From Sphingobacteriaceae bacterium (lineage in GTDB: Bacteria > Bacteroidota > Bacteroidia > Sphingobacteriales > Sphingobacteriaceae), in the NCBI GenBank assembly GCA_947463785.1, contig CANHRG010000002.1, positions 310,001-374,000 of the forward strand: a stretch of 64,000 nucleotides of DNA, in the 5' to 3' direction. The notes under the pieces were generated by a model, which saw nothing but the letters and a program-made list of their open reading frames with translations, was not told where the DNA came from and searched no databases. Made by a program: the position numbers and the translations under genes. Of this stretch, positions 1 through 8,687 are shown in pieces (the stretch's first letter is position 1; every line of letters starts with the position of its first letter).

Positions 1-1871
1 TTGTTGGCTACCACCCAAGCTTCGGCGGCATTGTAGCGTGATGCCTGAATTTGAGGTATCCAGCTTTCTTTTGGTAATCCTTTAATGCTTGGTGTAAGGT
101 TAGTCCAGGTTTTACCACCATCGCGGGTAAGTTGTACGTTACCATCGTCGGTACCTACCCAAATTACCTGGGCATCCAGTTTACTTGGTGCAATGGTTAA
201 AATGGTGTTGTGATTTTCGGCTGCGGTAATGTCGATTGTTAAACCACCACTTTCTTCCTGTTTTTGTTGGGCAGGGTTGTTTGTGGTTAGGTCTGGGGAG
301 ATGATTTCCCAGCTGATGCCTTTGTTGTTGCTTTTGTGTACAAACTGACTTCCATAATAAATTGTGGAAGTATTGGTGGGATCTTGAGCCAGGGCTGCGT
401 TCCAATTAAAGCGCAGGCGTGTTTTCAAATCGGGTGCCGGCGGACGGAGGCTGTAGGTAAATCCGCTTTGTTTATCGTAACGGGCCAATGCTCCTCCTTG
501 TGACATGGCATAGCCGTATCGGCTATTTTCCGGATCGGGCAACACATCAAATCCATCGCCACCTAAAACGGTTTGCCAATAGGCGTTACGTATTCCACCT
601 TCTCTCCAGATGTATGCCGGACCTGTCCATGAACCGTTATCTTGTAATCCGCCGTATACATTGTAAGGCATTTCATTATCTACATTGATGTGGTAAAACT
701 GGCCTAATGGTAAGGATTCTACATAGGTCCATTTTTTACCTCGATCGTGGGAAATGGCAATACCTCCATCGTTTCCATCGATAATGTATGAAGGATCTTT
801 AGGGTTGATCCAGAAGGCATGGTGATCTGGGTGCACGCCTGAGTATGGGATAATTACTTCAAAGTTTTTTCCTCCGTCTTCGCTACGGGCTATCATTTGG
901 TAGATGTTGTATAAACGGTTTTCGTTTTGCGGATCTACGGCAATGTCTTGAAAATAGAATGGACGGTTATTTACCCATTGTGGATCGGTATTGATTACTT
1001 CCCAGTGGTAGCCTCCATCGTCGGAGCGGTAAAGTGCATTTTTGGAAGATTCGATCATGGCGTATACACGATCTGGATTACTGGCTGCAATGGCGATACC
1101 AATTCTACCTAGTTCACCTTCCGGTATACCGTTGTTTTTATCGAGTTTAGTCCAGTTTTTACCACCGTCTACCGTCATGTAGAAACCTGAGCCCGGTCCA
1201 CCCGATTTGAAATCGTAGGGTGTACGGCGCATTTGCCACATGTTTACGAAAATTTTATTCGGATTGGTTGGATCCATGACCATGTCGCCTACTCCTGATT
1301 TTTCATTGGTGTAGAGAATCTTTGTCCAGGTTTCTCCTCCATCGGTGGTTTTGTAAACACCACGTTCCTGATGGTCGGCAAATGGGTTTCCGAGTACGCC
1401 TGCATATACGGTTTGCGGGTTTTGCGGATCAATTAAGATGCGGTGGATGCTTACTGATTTCTCCAGACCCATGCATTTCCAGGTACGCCCGCCATCTAAA
1501 CTTTTGTAAATGCCCTGCCCCAGATTGATGGAATTACGTGGGTTTCCTTCACCAGTGCCTACCCAAACGGTGTTGGGGTTATTTTGTTGAATGGCTATGG
1601 CTCCAATATTCACCGTGGCATTTGCATCGAAGATGCTCTTCCAGGTTGTCCCCCCGTTATCTGATTTCCAAACGCCGCCAGATGCTGCGCCAACGTAAAT
1701 AATATCTGGATTTTGTTCTACTGCGGCAATGGCTGTTACCCGGCCGCTCATGCTACCGGGACCGATGTTACGCGGTTTCATGGCTTTAAGCAGACTAAAA
1801 TCAATTTGCTGAGCTAATGCACTTAGTGAAAGCATGCTCAATACTAGTATACCCAAGTATTTTATTCTCAT
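1..1871 (-). CDS. VPS10/BNR-repeat beta-propeller protein (3' end outside window)
   Basis: Only the first 623 codons are present; the frame runs off the left edge without a stop. It starts with a signal peptide (MRIKYLGILVLSMLSLSALA, then QQ), so export to the periplasm or cell surface is expected. The mature part repeats a sortilin/VPS10 or BNR blade signature: SDNGGTTW, SLDGGRTW, TTDGGETW, TVDGGKNW, SDDGGYHW, SEDGGKNF and TRDGGKTW. This indicates one or two beta-propellers of the glycosyl-hydrolase-like type common in Bacteroidota. The substrate is unknown and no catalytic residues can be assigned. It lies downstream of the mutS-exonuclease pair on the same strand, separated by a hairpin. 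Confidence 0.85.
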   Translation of the reverse strand, partial: MRIKYLGILVLSMLSLSALAQQIDFSLLKAMKPRNIGPGSMSGRVTAIAAVEQNPDIIYVGAASGGVWKSDNGGTTWKSIFDANATVNIGAIAIQQNNPNTVWVGTGEGNPRNSINLGQGIYKSLDGGRTWKCMGLEKSVSIHRILIDPQNPQTVYAGVLGNPFADHQERGVYKTTDGGETWTKILYTNEKSGVGDMVMDPTNPNKIFVNMWQMRRTPYDFKSGGPGSGFYMTVDGGKNWTKLDKNNGIPEGELGRIGIAIAASNPDRVYAMIESSKNALYRSDDGGYHWEVINTDPQWVNNRPFYFQDIAVDPQNENRLYNIYQMIARSEDGGKNFEVIIPYSGVHPDHHAFWINPKDPSYIIDGNDGGIAISHDRGKKWTYVESLPLGQFYHINVDNEMPYNVYGGLQDNGSWTGPAYIWREGGIRNAYWQTVLGGDGFDVLPDPENSRYGYAMSQGGALARYDKQSGFTYSLRPPAPDLKTRLRFNWNAALAQDPTNTSTIYYGSQFVHKSNNKGISWEIISPDLTTNNPAQQKQEESGGLTIDITAAENHNTILTIAPSKLDAQVIWVGTDDGNVQLTRDGGKTWTNLTPSIKGLPKESWIPQIQASRYNAAEAWVVAN

Positions 1872-1927
1872 GACAGGTTTAAGATTGGTGTGCTTTGAAA
1901 TTGTGAATTATATCTGAATTTTACAAT

Positions 1928-1953
1928 AAAGCCCGTGTATTATCACGGGCTTG
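1928..1953 (-). terminator. Hairpin between exonuclease and BNR-protein genes
   Basis: A perfect 9-bp stem (AAGCCCGTG / CACGGGCTT) with a 6-nt loop lies in the 179-bp gap. On the minus strand it is followed by TTTATTGT, a weak U-tract. It probably ends the mutS-exonuclease transcript before the BNR gene. Confidence 0.5.
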
Positions 1954-2050
1954 TTACAGTTTATTTGGAAATGAATCGGGTTCAATATTTCCTTTTGTAA
2001 TTGAGTCAGCAAGTTTTCATCAGCCTAGGGCTCTGAACTGAAGATGTCGT

Positions 2051-2965
2051 TTATTCTTTTTTGAATTTATTCTGCAATTCGTTGAGCAAATCTGATGTGA
2101 GTGGCTTATCGCTTTCAGCGCTGTTTAAATCGAGTTTTGCCTGCTGTCCTGGATTGTTTTTTTGCTCGTTCCAGCGTTTCCAAATTTGCTCTAATTTGCG
2201 TTTGGTGGAAAGTGCAAAATCGCCCTGCATCATCCAGGCATAATAGCTTGGCTCTGATTGGAAGACATCAACACAGGTGCGGCCTTTGTGTTTACCAAAA
2301 TTGAAACATTCCTGATTTTTATCGTTCATGACCAGGCGGCCGGCAAAATCGACCCATTTGTTCAGGCTGGTAAAGGCATGCAAGGCTGGTACATCATTTT
2401 GTACCGGTATGCTTTTGTTTCCTTTACGGTCTTCCCATTCTTTGTTTTGGTAGCGTTCTATCTGGGCCAAGAGCACTTCGTAGGTTGCCTTGATATCTGC
2501 CTCGGCTGAGTGTGCATTTTCGAGATTTTTACCACAATAAAACTGGTATGCGGCTTTGAGTGTACGTTGTTCCATTTGGTGGAAGATGTTTTGCACATCT
2601 ACAGCATGGCGACCATCGGTAGTGAAATCTATACCGGCACGTAAGAATTCTTCTACCAGCATCGGGATATCGAATTTGTTTGAATTGTATCCGGCTAAGT
2701 CGCAATCGTCTAGAAAGCGGGCCAATTCTTCGCCAACCTGTTTGAATGTTGGTTCGTGTGCCACATCTTCATCGTAAATGCCGTGTACCAATGAGGCTTC
2801 TAATGGAATTGGTACTTCAGGATTGATTCGCAGGGTTTTTACCTGCTCGGTGCCATCGGGCATGGCCTTGAGTATGGATATTTCTACAATGCGATCGGAA
2901 GCGACATTGATGCCGGTACTTTCGAGGTCGAAAAAGGCCAATGGCCGCTTTAAGTTTAGTTTCAT
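2051..2965 (-). CDS. DEDDh 3'-5' exonuclease (DnaQ/epsilon-like) with C-terminal DUF3820-like domain
   Basis: This 304-residue protein has the DnaQ-type exonuclease fold at residues 8 to about 175. FDLESTG supplies the Exo I Asp/Glu near residues 12-14, AGYNSNKFD the Exo II region, and HSAEAD the Exo III His and Asp. The C-terminal part (about 215-265), with FNFGKHKGR and a YYAWM stretch, looks like the small DUF3820-type domain often fused to such nucleases. The gene begins 6 bp after mutS on the same strand, so they are probably co-transcribed. A role in removing mismatched or single-stranded DNA with MutS is inferred; it could equally be a stand-alone proofreading-like or repair exonuclease. 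Confidence 0.88.
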   Translation of the reverse strand: MKLNLKRPLAFFDLESTGINVASDRIVEISILKAMPDGTEQVKTLRINPEVPIPLEASLVHGIYDEDVAHEPTFKQVGEELARFLDDCDLAGYNSNKFDIPMLVEEFLRAGIDFTTDGRHAVDVQNIFHQMEQRTLKAAYQFYCGKNLENAHSAEADIKATYEVLLAQIERYQNKEWEDRKGNKSIPVQNDVPALHAFTSLNKWVDFAGRLVMNDKNQECFNFGKHKGRTCVDVFQSEPSYYAWMMQGDFALSTKRKLEQIWKRWNEQKNNPGQQAKLDLNSAESDKPLTSDLLNELQNKFKKE

Positions 2966-2971
2966 GTTTTT

Positions 2972-5581
2972 TTATTGTTTGAGGATGCGTTGTATTTCAT
3001 CCAGTTTCATTAAGGCTTCAACCGGTGTTAGGGTATTGACATCGAGGTTTTGCAAGATGTCGCGAATTTCGACCAAAATGGGGTCTTCGATGGAAAACAT
3101 CTGTAATTGATAGGCCTGCTGCTGCACTTTCTTGATGCTGTCTTTGATGTGTTCGCCTCCGGTACGTTCTTGCTCTAGGCGTTTTAAAATTTCGTTGGCA
3201 CGGGCTACTAATTTTGGCGGCATACCGGCCATTTTGGCTACGTGGATACCAAAACTGTGTTCGGATCCGCCCGGAATTAGCTTACGTAAGAAGATGACTT
3301 TATTGCCTACTTCTTTAACAGAAACGTTGTAATTCTTGATGCGGTTAAAAGAATTACTTAGTTCGTTTAATTCGTGGTAGTGGGTAGCAAACAGGGTTTT
3401 TGCTTTGGCATTTGGGTGGTTATGCAAAAACTCTGCTATGGCCCAAGCAATGGAGATACCATCGTAGGTGCTGGTTCCCCGTCCAATTTCATCGAGCAAT
3501 ATTAGGCTGCGATCGGACAGGTTGTTCATGATGCTGGCCGTTTCGTTCATCTCTACCATGAATGTGGACTCTCCGGATGATAAATTATCGGATGCCCCTA
3601 CCCGGGTAAAGATTTTATCGACCAAGCCTACCTGTGCTGCCGTTGCCGGCACAAAAGAGCCCATTTGCGCCATGAGCACGATGAGACCCGTTTGACGTAA
3701 TAAAGCAGATTTACCGGCCATGTTTGGTCCGGTAATGATCATGATCTGCTGCGAATCGCTATCCAGGTAAACATCGTTGGTGATGTAGGCCTCGCCAGTT
3801 GGCAGGTTTTTTTCTATGACCGGATGACGGCCGCCTTTGATGTCGAGTATATTGGATGTATCTATTTGCGGACGTACATAAAAGTTTTTGATGGCGGTAT
3901 TGGCAAAGTTGAGCAATACATCTAACTGGGCTATTAGTTGTGCATTTAACTGAATTGGCTTGATGTATTCAGTTAGTGCAAACATGAGCTGATTGTATAA
4001 TTGGGTTTCGAGAGCCAGAATTTTTTCTTCGGCTCCTAAAATTTGCTCTTCGTATTCTTTGAGTTCGGGTGTTATGTAACGCTCGGCGTTTACCAAGGTT
4101 TGCTTGCGCAACCAGGTTTGGGGAACTTTATCTTTATGGGTATGCGTTACTTCGAGATAGTAGCCAAATACGTTGTTAAAGGCTATTTTGAGTGAGGGAA
4201 TGCCTGTGGCTTCTGCTTCTCGCTTTTGAAGTTCTATGAGGTAGTCTTTACCGCCAAAGGCGATTTTGCGCAAGCGATCTAATTCTTCATTTACGCCATC
4301 GGCAATCACACTTCCTCTTGCCAATTGAACCGGTGGATCGGCTTGGAGTTCTCTTTCAATGCGCTCTCGCATGAGGGCACAGGGATTCAATTGTTCGGCT
4401 ATGACGTTTAAAGAGGCACTTTGGGCAGTTTCACAGAGGGTTTTGATCTGTGCAATGGCCAGCAATGCTCTTTTCAATTGGACTATTTCTCTTGGATTGG
4501 CTTTTTGTAGCCCTATTTTAGAAATTAAACGCTCTAGATCGCCAATTTGCTTGAGTTCGGTTGCCAGCTGTTCGCGTAATTCTTCGGCTTGCACAAAGTA
4601 CTCTACCACTTGTAGTCGATCTTCGATGGGTTGCTGGTCTTTTAAGGGCATTACGATCCAACGACGCAATAAACGTGCCCCCATTGGACTGAGTGTGTGA
4701 TCGAGCACATCAACTAAAGTAACCGCATTCTCATTTGCTGAACCTATCAATTCGAGGTTACGGATGGTAAAGCGGTCGAGCCACATGTAGCGGTCTTCCT
4801 CAATACGGGCTAGACCCGAAATGTGGGCCAGATTACGGTGTTCGGTTTCGTTGAGGTAATGTAAGGCTACACCTGCAGCAATAATGGCTGCGGCCATTTT
4901 ATCAATTCCAAAGCCTTTGAGTGAAGTGACCTCAAAATGCTTTTGAAGGGTTTCGGTTGCGTAATCGGTCGTGTATGGCCAATCTTCTAAGCCGTAGGTA
5001 TAATAGCGGTCGCCAAAGGTTTCGATAAAATCGCGGTTCCGACTTCTGGGAAAAATGACTTCGCTGGGCTTGAAACTTTGCAAAAGCTTATCGATATAAG
5101 CCGCATTGCCTTGTGCTACTAAAAATTCGCCGGTTGATATGTCTAGAAATGCGATTCCGTATTGGTTCTTCTCCTCAAAAATAGAGGCTAAGTAATTGTT
5201 GGATTTTTGGTTGAGGATGTTATCGTTAGTAGCTACCCCGGGGGTGACTAACTCGGTTACTCCCCTCTTGACAATGGTTTTTACTGTTTTTGGGTCTTCC
5301 AGCTGATCGCAAATGGCTACACGCTGCCCGGCACGTACCAGTTTGGGCAAATAGGTTTCTAGAGAATGGTGCGGAAAGCCTGCTAATTCAATGTGTGAGG
5401 CTGCTCCATTTGCTCTTTTGGTAAGCACAATTCCCAAAATCTGAGCAGCCTTAACGGCGTCTTGGCCAAAGGTTTCGTAGAAATCGCCCACGCGAAACAA
5501 GAGCAATGCACCAGGGTATTTGGCCTTGATGGTATTGTATTGCTGCATTAAAGGGGTTTCTTTCGAAGTACTCTTTGCCAA
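2972..5581 (-). CDS. mutS: DNA mismatch repair protein MutS
   Basis: MutS recognises base mismatches and small loops and starts mismatch repair with MutL. The 869-residue length is normal for MutS1. The mismatch-reading motif is GDFYETF, with Phe34 and Glu36. The connector and clamp domains follow. The ATPase has Walker A GPNMAGKS (618-625), Walker B ILLDEIG (694-700) and the signature segment with STFMVEM near 673. The Phe-x-Glu motif and full length distinguish it from MutS2, which lacks that domain and carries a Smr domain. It leads a two-gene unit with the DEDDh exonuclease 6 bp downstream. No mutL is in the window. Confidence 0.98.
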   Translation of the reverse strand: MAKSTSKETPLMQQYNTIKAKYPGALLLFRVGDFYETFGQDAVKAAQILGIVLTKRANGAASHIELAGFPHHSLETYLPKLVRAGQRVAICDQLEDPKTVKTIVKRGVTELVTPGVATNDNILNQKSNNYLASIFEEKNQYGIAFLDISTGEFLVAQGNAAYIDKLLQSFKPSEVIFPRSRNRDFIETFGDRYYTYGLEDWPYTTDYATETLQKHFEVTSLKGFGIDKMAAAIIAAGVALHYLNETEHRNLAHISGLARIEEDRYMWLDRFTIRNLELIGSANENAVTLVDVLDHTLSPMGARLLRRWIVMPLKDQQPIEDRLQVVEYFVQAEELREQLATELKQIGDLERLISKIGLQKANPREIVQLKRALLAIAQIKTLCETAQSASLNVIAEQLNPCALMRERIERELQADPPVQLARGSVIADGVNEELDRLRKIAFGGKDYLIELQKREAEATGIPSLKIAFNNVFGYYLEVTHTHKDKVPQTWLRKQTLVNAERYITPELKEYEEQILGAEEKILALETQLYNQLMFALTEYIKPIQLNAQLIAQLDVLLNFANTAIKNFYVRPQIDTSNILDIKGGRHPVIEKNLPTGEAYITNDVYLDSDSQQIMIITGPNMAGKSALLRQTGLIVLMAQMGSFVPATAAQVGLVDKIFTRVGASDNLSSGESTFMVEMNETASIMNNLSDRSLILLDEIGRGTSTYDGISIAWAIAEFLHNHPNAKAKTLFATHYHELNELSNSFNRIKNYNVSVKEVGNKVIFLRKLIPGGSEHSFGIHVAKMAGMPPKLVARANEILKRLEQERTGGEHIKDSIKKVQQQAYQLQMFSIEDPILVEIRDILQNLDVNTLTPVEALMKLDEIQRILKQ

Positions 5582-5648
5582 AATTGTTTAATTAGAGACT
5601 CGTAAAAATAAGAAATCGGCCAAATGATACGAGTTGTGTGGAAAGAAT

Positions 5649-6692
5649 TTAGCTTTTGGTGCTAAAACGGTAAATGGTTTGGTGATTGTAGGTTTCTCCG
5701 GGCTTTAAAAGCGTATTTGGAAAGTGAGGAATATTGATTGCATTGGGATGCACTTGATCTTCTAAACAAAATCCGGAAAATGGCTGGTAGATCTGTCCAC
5801 GTTTGCCTTTGATGGGTACCAGGTGTTTGGATGTGTAAAACTGAATTGCCGGACGGTTTGTAAACAGTTCTAGCTGGATACCCGTTTGTGTAGAATAGGC
5901 AAGTGCTGCGGCTTGGCTCAGCTGCGTATTTCTTAGGATAAAGGCTTGGTCGTAACCGTTTTCAGGATCCCAGTCTTGGCCTATTTGTTTTAATTGAGTG
6001 AAATCTTTTGGAGTGCCTTTTACCGGTAGCAGTTCGCCGGTGGGTAAAAAATCAGCATGTTGCGCCAAGTACTGAACGGCATGTAGCTGCAGGTAATGTG
6101 ATGAAATAGCGCTTCCATCACCATTTAAATTAAAATAACCGTGATGGGTTAAGTTGATGGCTGTTTCATGATCGGTAGTGGCCAGCATTGCTAGTTTCAG
6201 CTCGTTCTTGTTGGTAAGGGTGAAGCTTAATTCAATCTGCACATTTCCAGGAAAACCTTCTTCGCCATCGGGGCTGATATAGGTCAATTTTAATTCGGGT
6301 TCGGGAGTTTCGGTCAAACTTTTTATTGTCCAAACTTTTTTATCGAAACCCTCTGTTCCTCCATGAATTTGGTGAGGGTCTGCATTTACGGATAAATTGT
6401 ATGTATTTTCCTGATAAGAATAGCTAGCCTGGCCTATTCGATTGGCATAACGACCAATGATGGTTCCGAAATAGGGATAGTTGGCCAAGTATTCTGATGA
6501 AAAATAGTCGGAAAGATTATCAAAACCCAAAACCACATCTACAGGATGCCCATTTTTATCGGGCACATACATCGATTTAATCAAACCGCCATAATTGCTC
6601 AACTCTACCTGCACACCAGAATCGTTTGCAAGTCGGATGAGGTAAACCTGTTGATCTTTGTGGATAAGTACGGGAATTAATTTGGCTTCCAA
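5649..6692 (-). CDS. galM: Aldose 1-epimerase (mutarotase)
   Basis: This enzyme interconverts alpha and beta anomers of aldoses such as galactose and glucose. The 347-residue length and motifs fit the family: YFGTIIGRYANRIG, IHGGTEGFDK with the substrate-binding His, and NLTHHGYFNLNG with the catalytic His. The late stretch FCLEDQVHPNAIN contains the family's conserved Glu region. No export signal is evident, so it is probably cytoplasmic. It is transcribed divergently from the TrmH-family gene and lies upstream of mutS in the same direction, 67 bp away, without other sugar genes nearby. Confidence 0.95.
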   Translation of the reverse strand: MEAKLIPVLIHKDQQVYLIRLANDSGVQVELSNYGGLIKSMYVPDKNGHPVDVVLGFDNLSDYFSSEYLANYPYFGTIIGRYANRIGQASYSYQENTYNLSVNADPHQIHGGTEGFDKKVWTIKSLTETPEPELKLTYISPDGEEGFPGNVQIELSFTLTNKNELKLAMLATTDHETAINLTHHGYFNLNGDGSAISSHYLQLHAVQYLAQHADFLPTGELLPVKGTPKDFTQLKQIGQDWDPENGYDQAFILRNTQLSQAAALAYSTQTGIQLELFTNRPAIQFYTSKHLVPIKGKRGQIYQPFSGFCLEDQVHPNAINIPHFPNTLLKPGETYNHQTIYRFSTKS

Positions 6693-6791
6693 TCTGATTT
6701 TAATTTGCGTTTTAAATCTATAAATAAAATCTACGCTTTTGAAAATGCTAAATAATTGTTACAAAATTATGAGGCTTGCTTACTTTTGGGG

Positions 6792-7337
6792 ATGGCCAAA
6801 TTAAAACTTGATGAATTGAACCGCGTAAGTGTGGATGAATTTAAGCAACAGGAAAAACTACCTGTAGTGGTGGTATTGGATGAAGTGCGCAGTATGCACA
6901 ATGTGGGTTCTATTTTCCGTACTTCGGACGGGTTTGCTGTGGAAGCTATTTATTTGTGTGGAATTACGGGGCAACCGCCACATCGTGAAATTGAAAAAAC
7001 GGCTTTGGGTGCAACGCAATCGGTAGACTGGAAGTACTTTAAGCAAACTGTAGATGCCATTCATGAACTAAAAGCGAACGGTTATCTGGTAATCGCTATT
7101 GAACAAGCCAGTGAAAGCATGTTGTTGAATGCGTTTAATCCTCAACCCAACCAACGCTATGCCTTGGTTTTGGGAAATGAAGTAAATGGTGTGAGTGAGG
7201 AGGTTATGCAGCTGGCAGATGGCTGTATTGAGATACCCCAATTTGGCACTAAACACTCGTTTAATGTGGTGGTTTCGGCTGGAATTGTGCTTTGGGACTT
7301 TTTCGCTAAGCTGAATCTAAATCCCAAAAAATCTTAA
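6792..7337 (+). CDS. TrmH/SpoU-family RNA 2'-O-ribose methyltransferase
   Basis: This SPOUT-class enzyme methylates a ribose 2'-OH of tRNA or rRNA using S-adenosylmethionine. The knot motifs are visible: SMHNVGSIFRTSDGF (motif 1), ALVLGNEVNGVS (motif 2) and EIPQFGTKHSFNVVVSAGI (motif 3, with the Ser-Phe-Asn variant of the usual Ser-Leu-Asn). The ATG at 6792 (MAKLKLDEL) is preferred over the upstream in-frame codon at 6756, which adds only 12 residues. The resulting 181 residues are a short, single-domain form with no separate substrate-binding domain. The target nucleotide cannot be told from the sequence. Confidence 0.92.
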   Translation: MAKLKLDELNRVSVDEFKQQEKLPVVVVLDEVRSMHNVGSIFRTSDGFAVEAIYLCGITGQPPHREIEKTALGATQSVDWKYFKQTVDAIHELKANGYLVIAIEQASESMLLNAFNPQPNQRYALVLGNEVNGVSEEVMQLADGCIEIPQFGTKHSFNVVVSAGIVLWDFFAKLNLNPKKS

Positions 7338-7342
7338 TTCAG

Positions 7343-8002
7343 TTATTTTCCTGCGGCTTTGGCATGGTCGGCCAGGAACTGTGCCAAACCGTTATCGGTA
7401 AGTGGATGCTTTAACAAAGCCAAAATAGCTGATAAAGGACCGGTCATGACGTCAGCGCCAATTTTAGCACATTCGATGATGTGCATTGGGTGACGAACGG
7501 ATGCAGCCAAGATTTGAGTCTGGTAACCGTAATTGTCGTAAATCAAACGGATATCTTCAATTAATGCCAAACCATCGGTAGAAATATCGTCTAAGCGGCC
7601 AACAAATGGAGAAACGTAGGTTGCTCCTGCTTTTGCAGCCAACAAGGCCTGACCACTTGAGAAAACTAGTGTACAATTGGTCTTGATTCCTTTTGATGAA
7701 AAATATTTGATGGCTTTGATACCCTCTTTGATCATTGGAACTTTAACCACGATCTTTGGGTTTAGAGCGGCTAAGGCCTCTCCTTCTTTCACCATGTTTT
7801 CAAAATCGGTAGCAATTACTTCAGCACTCACATCACCATCCACAATATCGCAAATGGCTTTGTAATGGTTAAGGACATTGGTCTCGCCAGAGATGCCCTC
7901 TTTAGCCATTAAACTTGGATTGGTGGTTACCCCATCCAAAATACCTAAATCTTGTGCTTCTTTAATTTGAGCGAGGTTTGCTGTGTCGATGAAGAATTTC
8001 AT
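7343..8002 (-). CDS. tal: Small transaldolase / fructose-6-phosphate aldolase-type
   Basis: The 219-residue length is typical of the short transaldolase subfamily, which includes fructose-6-phosphate aldolases. These transfer a dihydroxyacetone unit in the non-oxidative pentose phosphate pathway through a Schiff-base lysine, here probably the Lys of [11 protein letters not shown]. The N-terminal [16 protein letters not shown] and [13 protein letters not shown], and the later [13 protein letters not shown] and [10 protein letters not shown], are hallmarks. The stop lies 5 bp from the stop of the convergent TrmH-family gene. Transaldolase versus aldolase activity is not decided by the visible residues. 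Confidence 0.95.
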   Translation of the reverse strand: MKFFIDTANLAQIKEAQDLGILDGVTTNPSLMAKEGISGETNVLNHYKAICDIVDGDVSAEVIATDFENMVKEGEALAALNPKIVVKVPMIKEGIKAIKYFSSKGIKTNCTLVFSSGQALLAAKAGATYVSPFVGRLDDISTDGLALIEDIRLIYDNYGYQTQILAASVRHPMHIIECAKIGADVMTGPLSAILALLKHPLTDNGLAQFLADHAKAAGK

Positions 8003-8048
8003 ATTCCGATTTGTCTATTTGTCGATGAGTTGATTTGTCTATGTTTTA

Positions 8049-8411
8049 TTAAAGCTGCTTTTTAGTTGTAGCAACAATCTTAGTAATTATCTTCTGGATG
8101 ATCTTAATCTCTGCTAATAGTGATGCTACAAAGTCCTCATTGCTAATTTCCCGGCATAATAACAACCAATATTCGGTTTCATCTGCTTCCTTTGCTGCGA
8201 TTTTAAATTTATGAATAAAATCTATTTTGCTTTCTGCATTCTGAGCTTCACGAACATTTGCACCGATTGATGTACCCGAACGCAGTAGTTGATTCGAAAG
8301 AACAAAATGGCGCTGTTCTTGCAATAATTGAGTGAACTTTAAAATGCTTAGTGCAAATTGAAAGGTCTTATCAATTATCAGATTATCCTGTAAAGGAATG
8401 CCTGGAGCCAT
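8049..8411 (-). CDS. Four-helix-bundle protein (23S rRNA intervening-sequence protein family)
   Basis: With the start at ATG 8411 (MAPGIPLQDN) the protein has 120 residues, the normal size for this family. The hallmark LSNQLLRSGTSIGANVREAQ and the later FIHKFKIAAKEADETEYWL segment are present, and the sequence is mostly amphipathic helix. The frame stays open upstream to 8591, but that stretch crosses the SRP RNA gene and reads as low-quality protein, so the longer version is rejected. The function of the family is poorly known; members occur in 23S rRNA intervening sequences and as free-standing genes, as here. Confidence 0.88.
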   Translation of the reverse strand: MAPGIPLQDNLIIDKTFQFALSILKFTQLLQEQRHFVLSNQLLRSGTSIGANVREAQNAESKIDFIHKFKIAAKEADETEYWLLLCREISNEDFVASLLAEIKIIQKIITKIVATTKKQL

Positions 8412-8454
8412 TAACAAATTGTCTAATAAATAAATTGACAAATTGAAAAAAAAT

Positions 8455-8551
8455 GGGCAAGCACCTTCTATCGCACCGCTACAACCTTCTACCCTTGCTG
8501 CGTTCCCACCCTGGGGGAGTTCAAAGGGAGCTGGTCGTAAAAGACTTGCCC
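8455..8551 (-). ncRNA. ffs: Signal recognition particle RNA (small bacterial SRP RNA)
   Basis: On the minus strand the 97-nt RNA begins GGGCAAG and ends CTTGCCC, forming the closing helix. The apical domain IV, which binds the Ffh M domain, contains CCAGGGTGGGAACGCAGCAA followed by GGGT, with the conserved GGAA-type loop region. An A and then eight T residues (8446-8453) follow the 3' end and form the intrinsic terminator. The RNA scaffolds the SRP that delivers nascent membrane proteins to FtsY/SecYEG. It sits between the OPT transporter, transcribed away from it, and the four-helix-bundle gene downstream on the same strand. Confidence 0.93.
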
Positions 8552-8687
8552 GGCACAAAGGTGTAAAAAAAATCAGGAATGAACAATTCATAAACCTTGA
8601 AATCCTAATTAATTGAGCATTGTGGATAAAATTTAGCTCTGGGCTTCGTATTGATGTTCTATATTTAGTTTTAACAAAACCATATGT

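Noticed and set aside
181-1528. Several short frames within the left-edge region (74, 66, 61 and 68 codons)
   Set aside because: All lie inside the propeller gene, which is open without interruption from 1871 to the window edge.
4359-4700. 113-codon plus-strand frame inside mutS
   Set aside because: It is antisense to the conserved MutS lever/clamp region and has no domain features.
8008-8042. Direct repeat GATTTGTCTAT, two copies 24 bp apart
   Set aside because: Short and AT-rich, in the gap between transaldolase and the four-helix gene; it may be chance or degraded slippage.
8412-8591. N-terminal extension of the four-helix-bundle protein
   Set aside because: It crosses the SRP RNA and its terminator and adds no recognisable sequence; ATG 8411 gives the normal family length.
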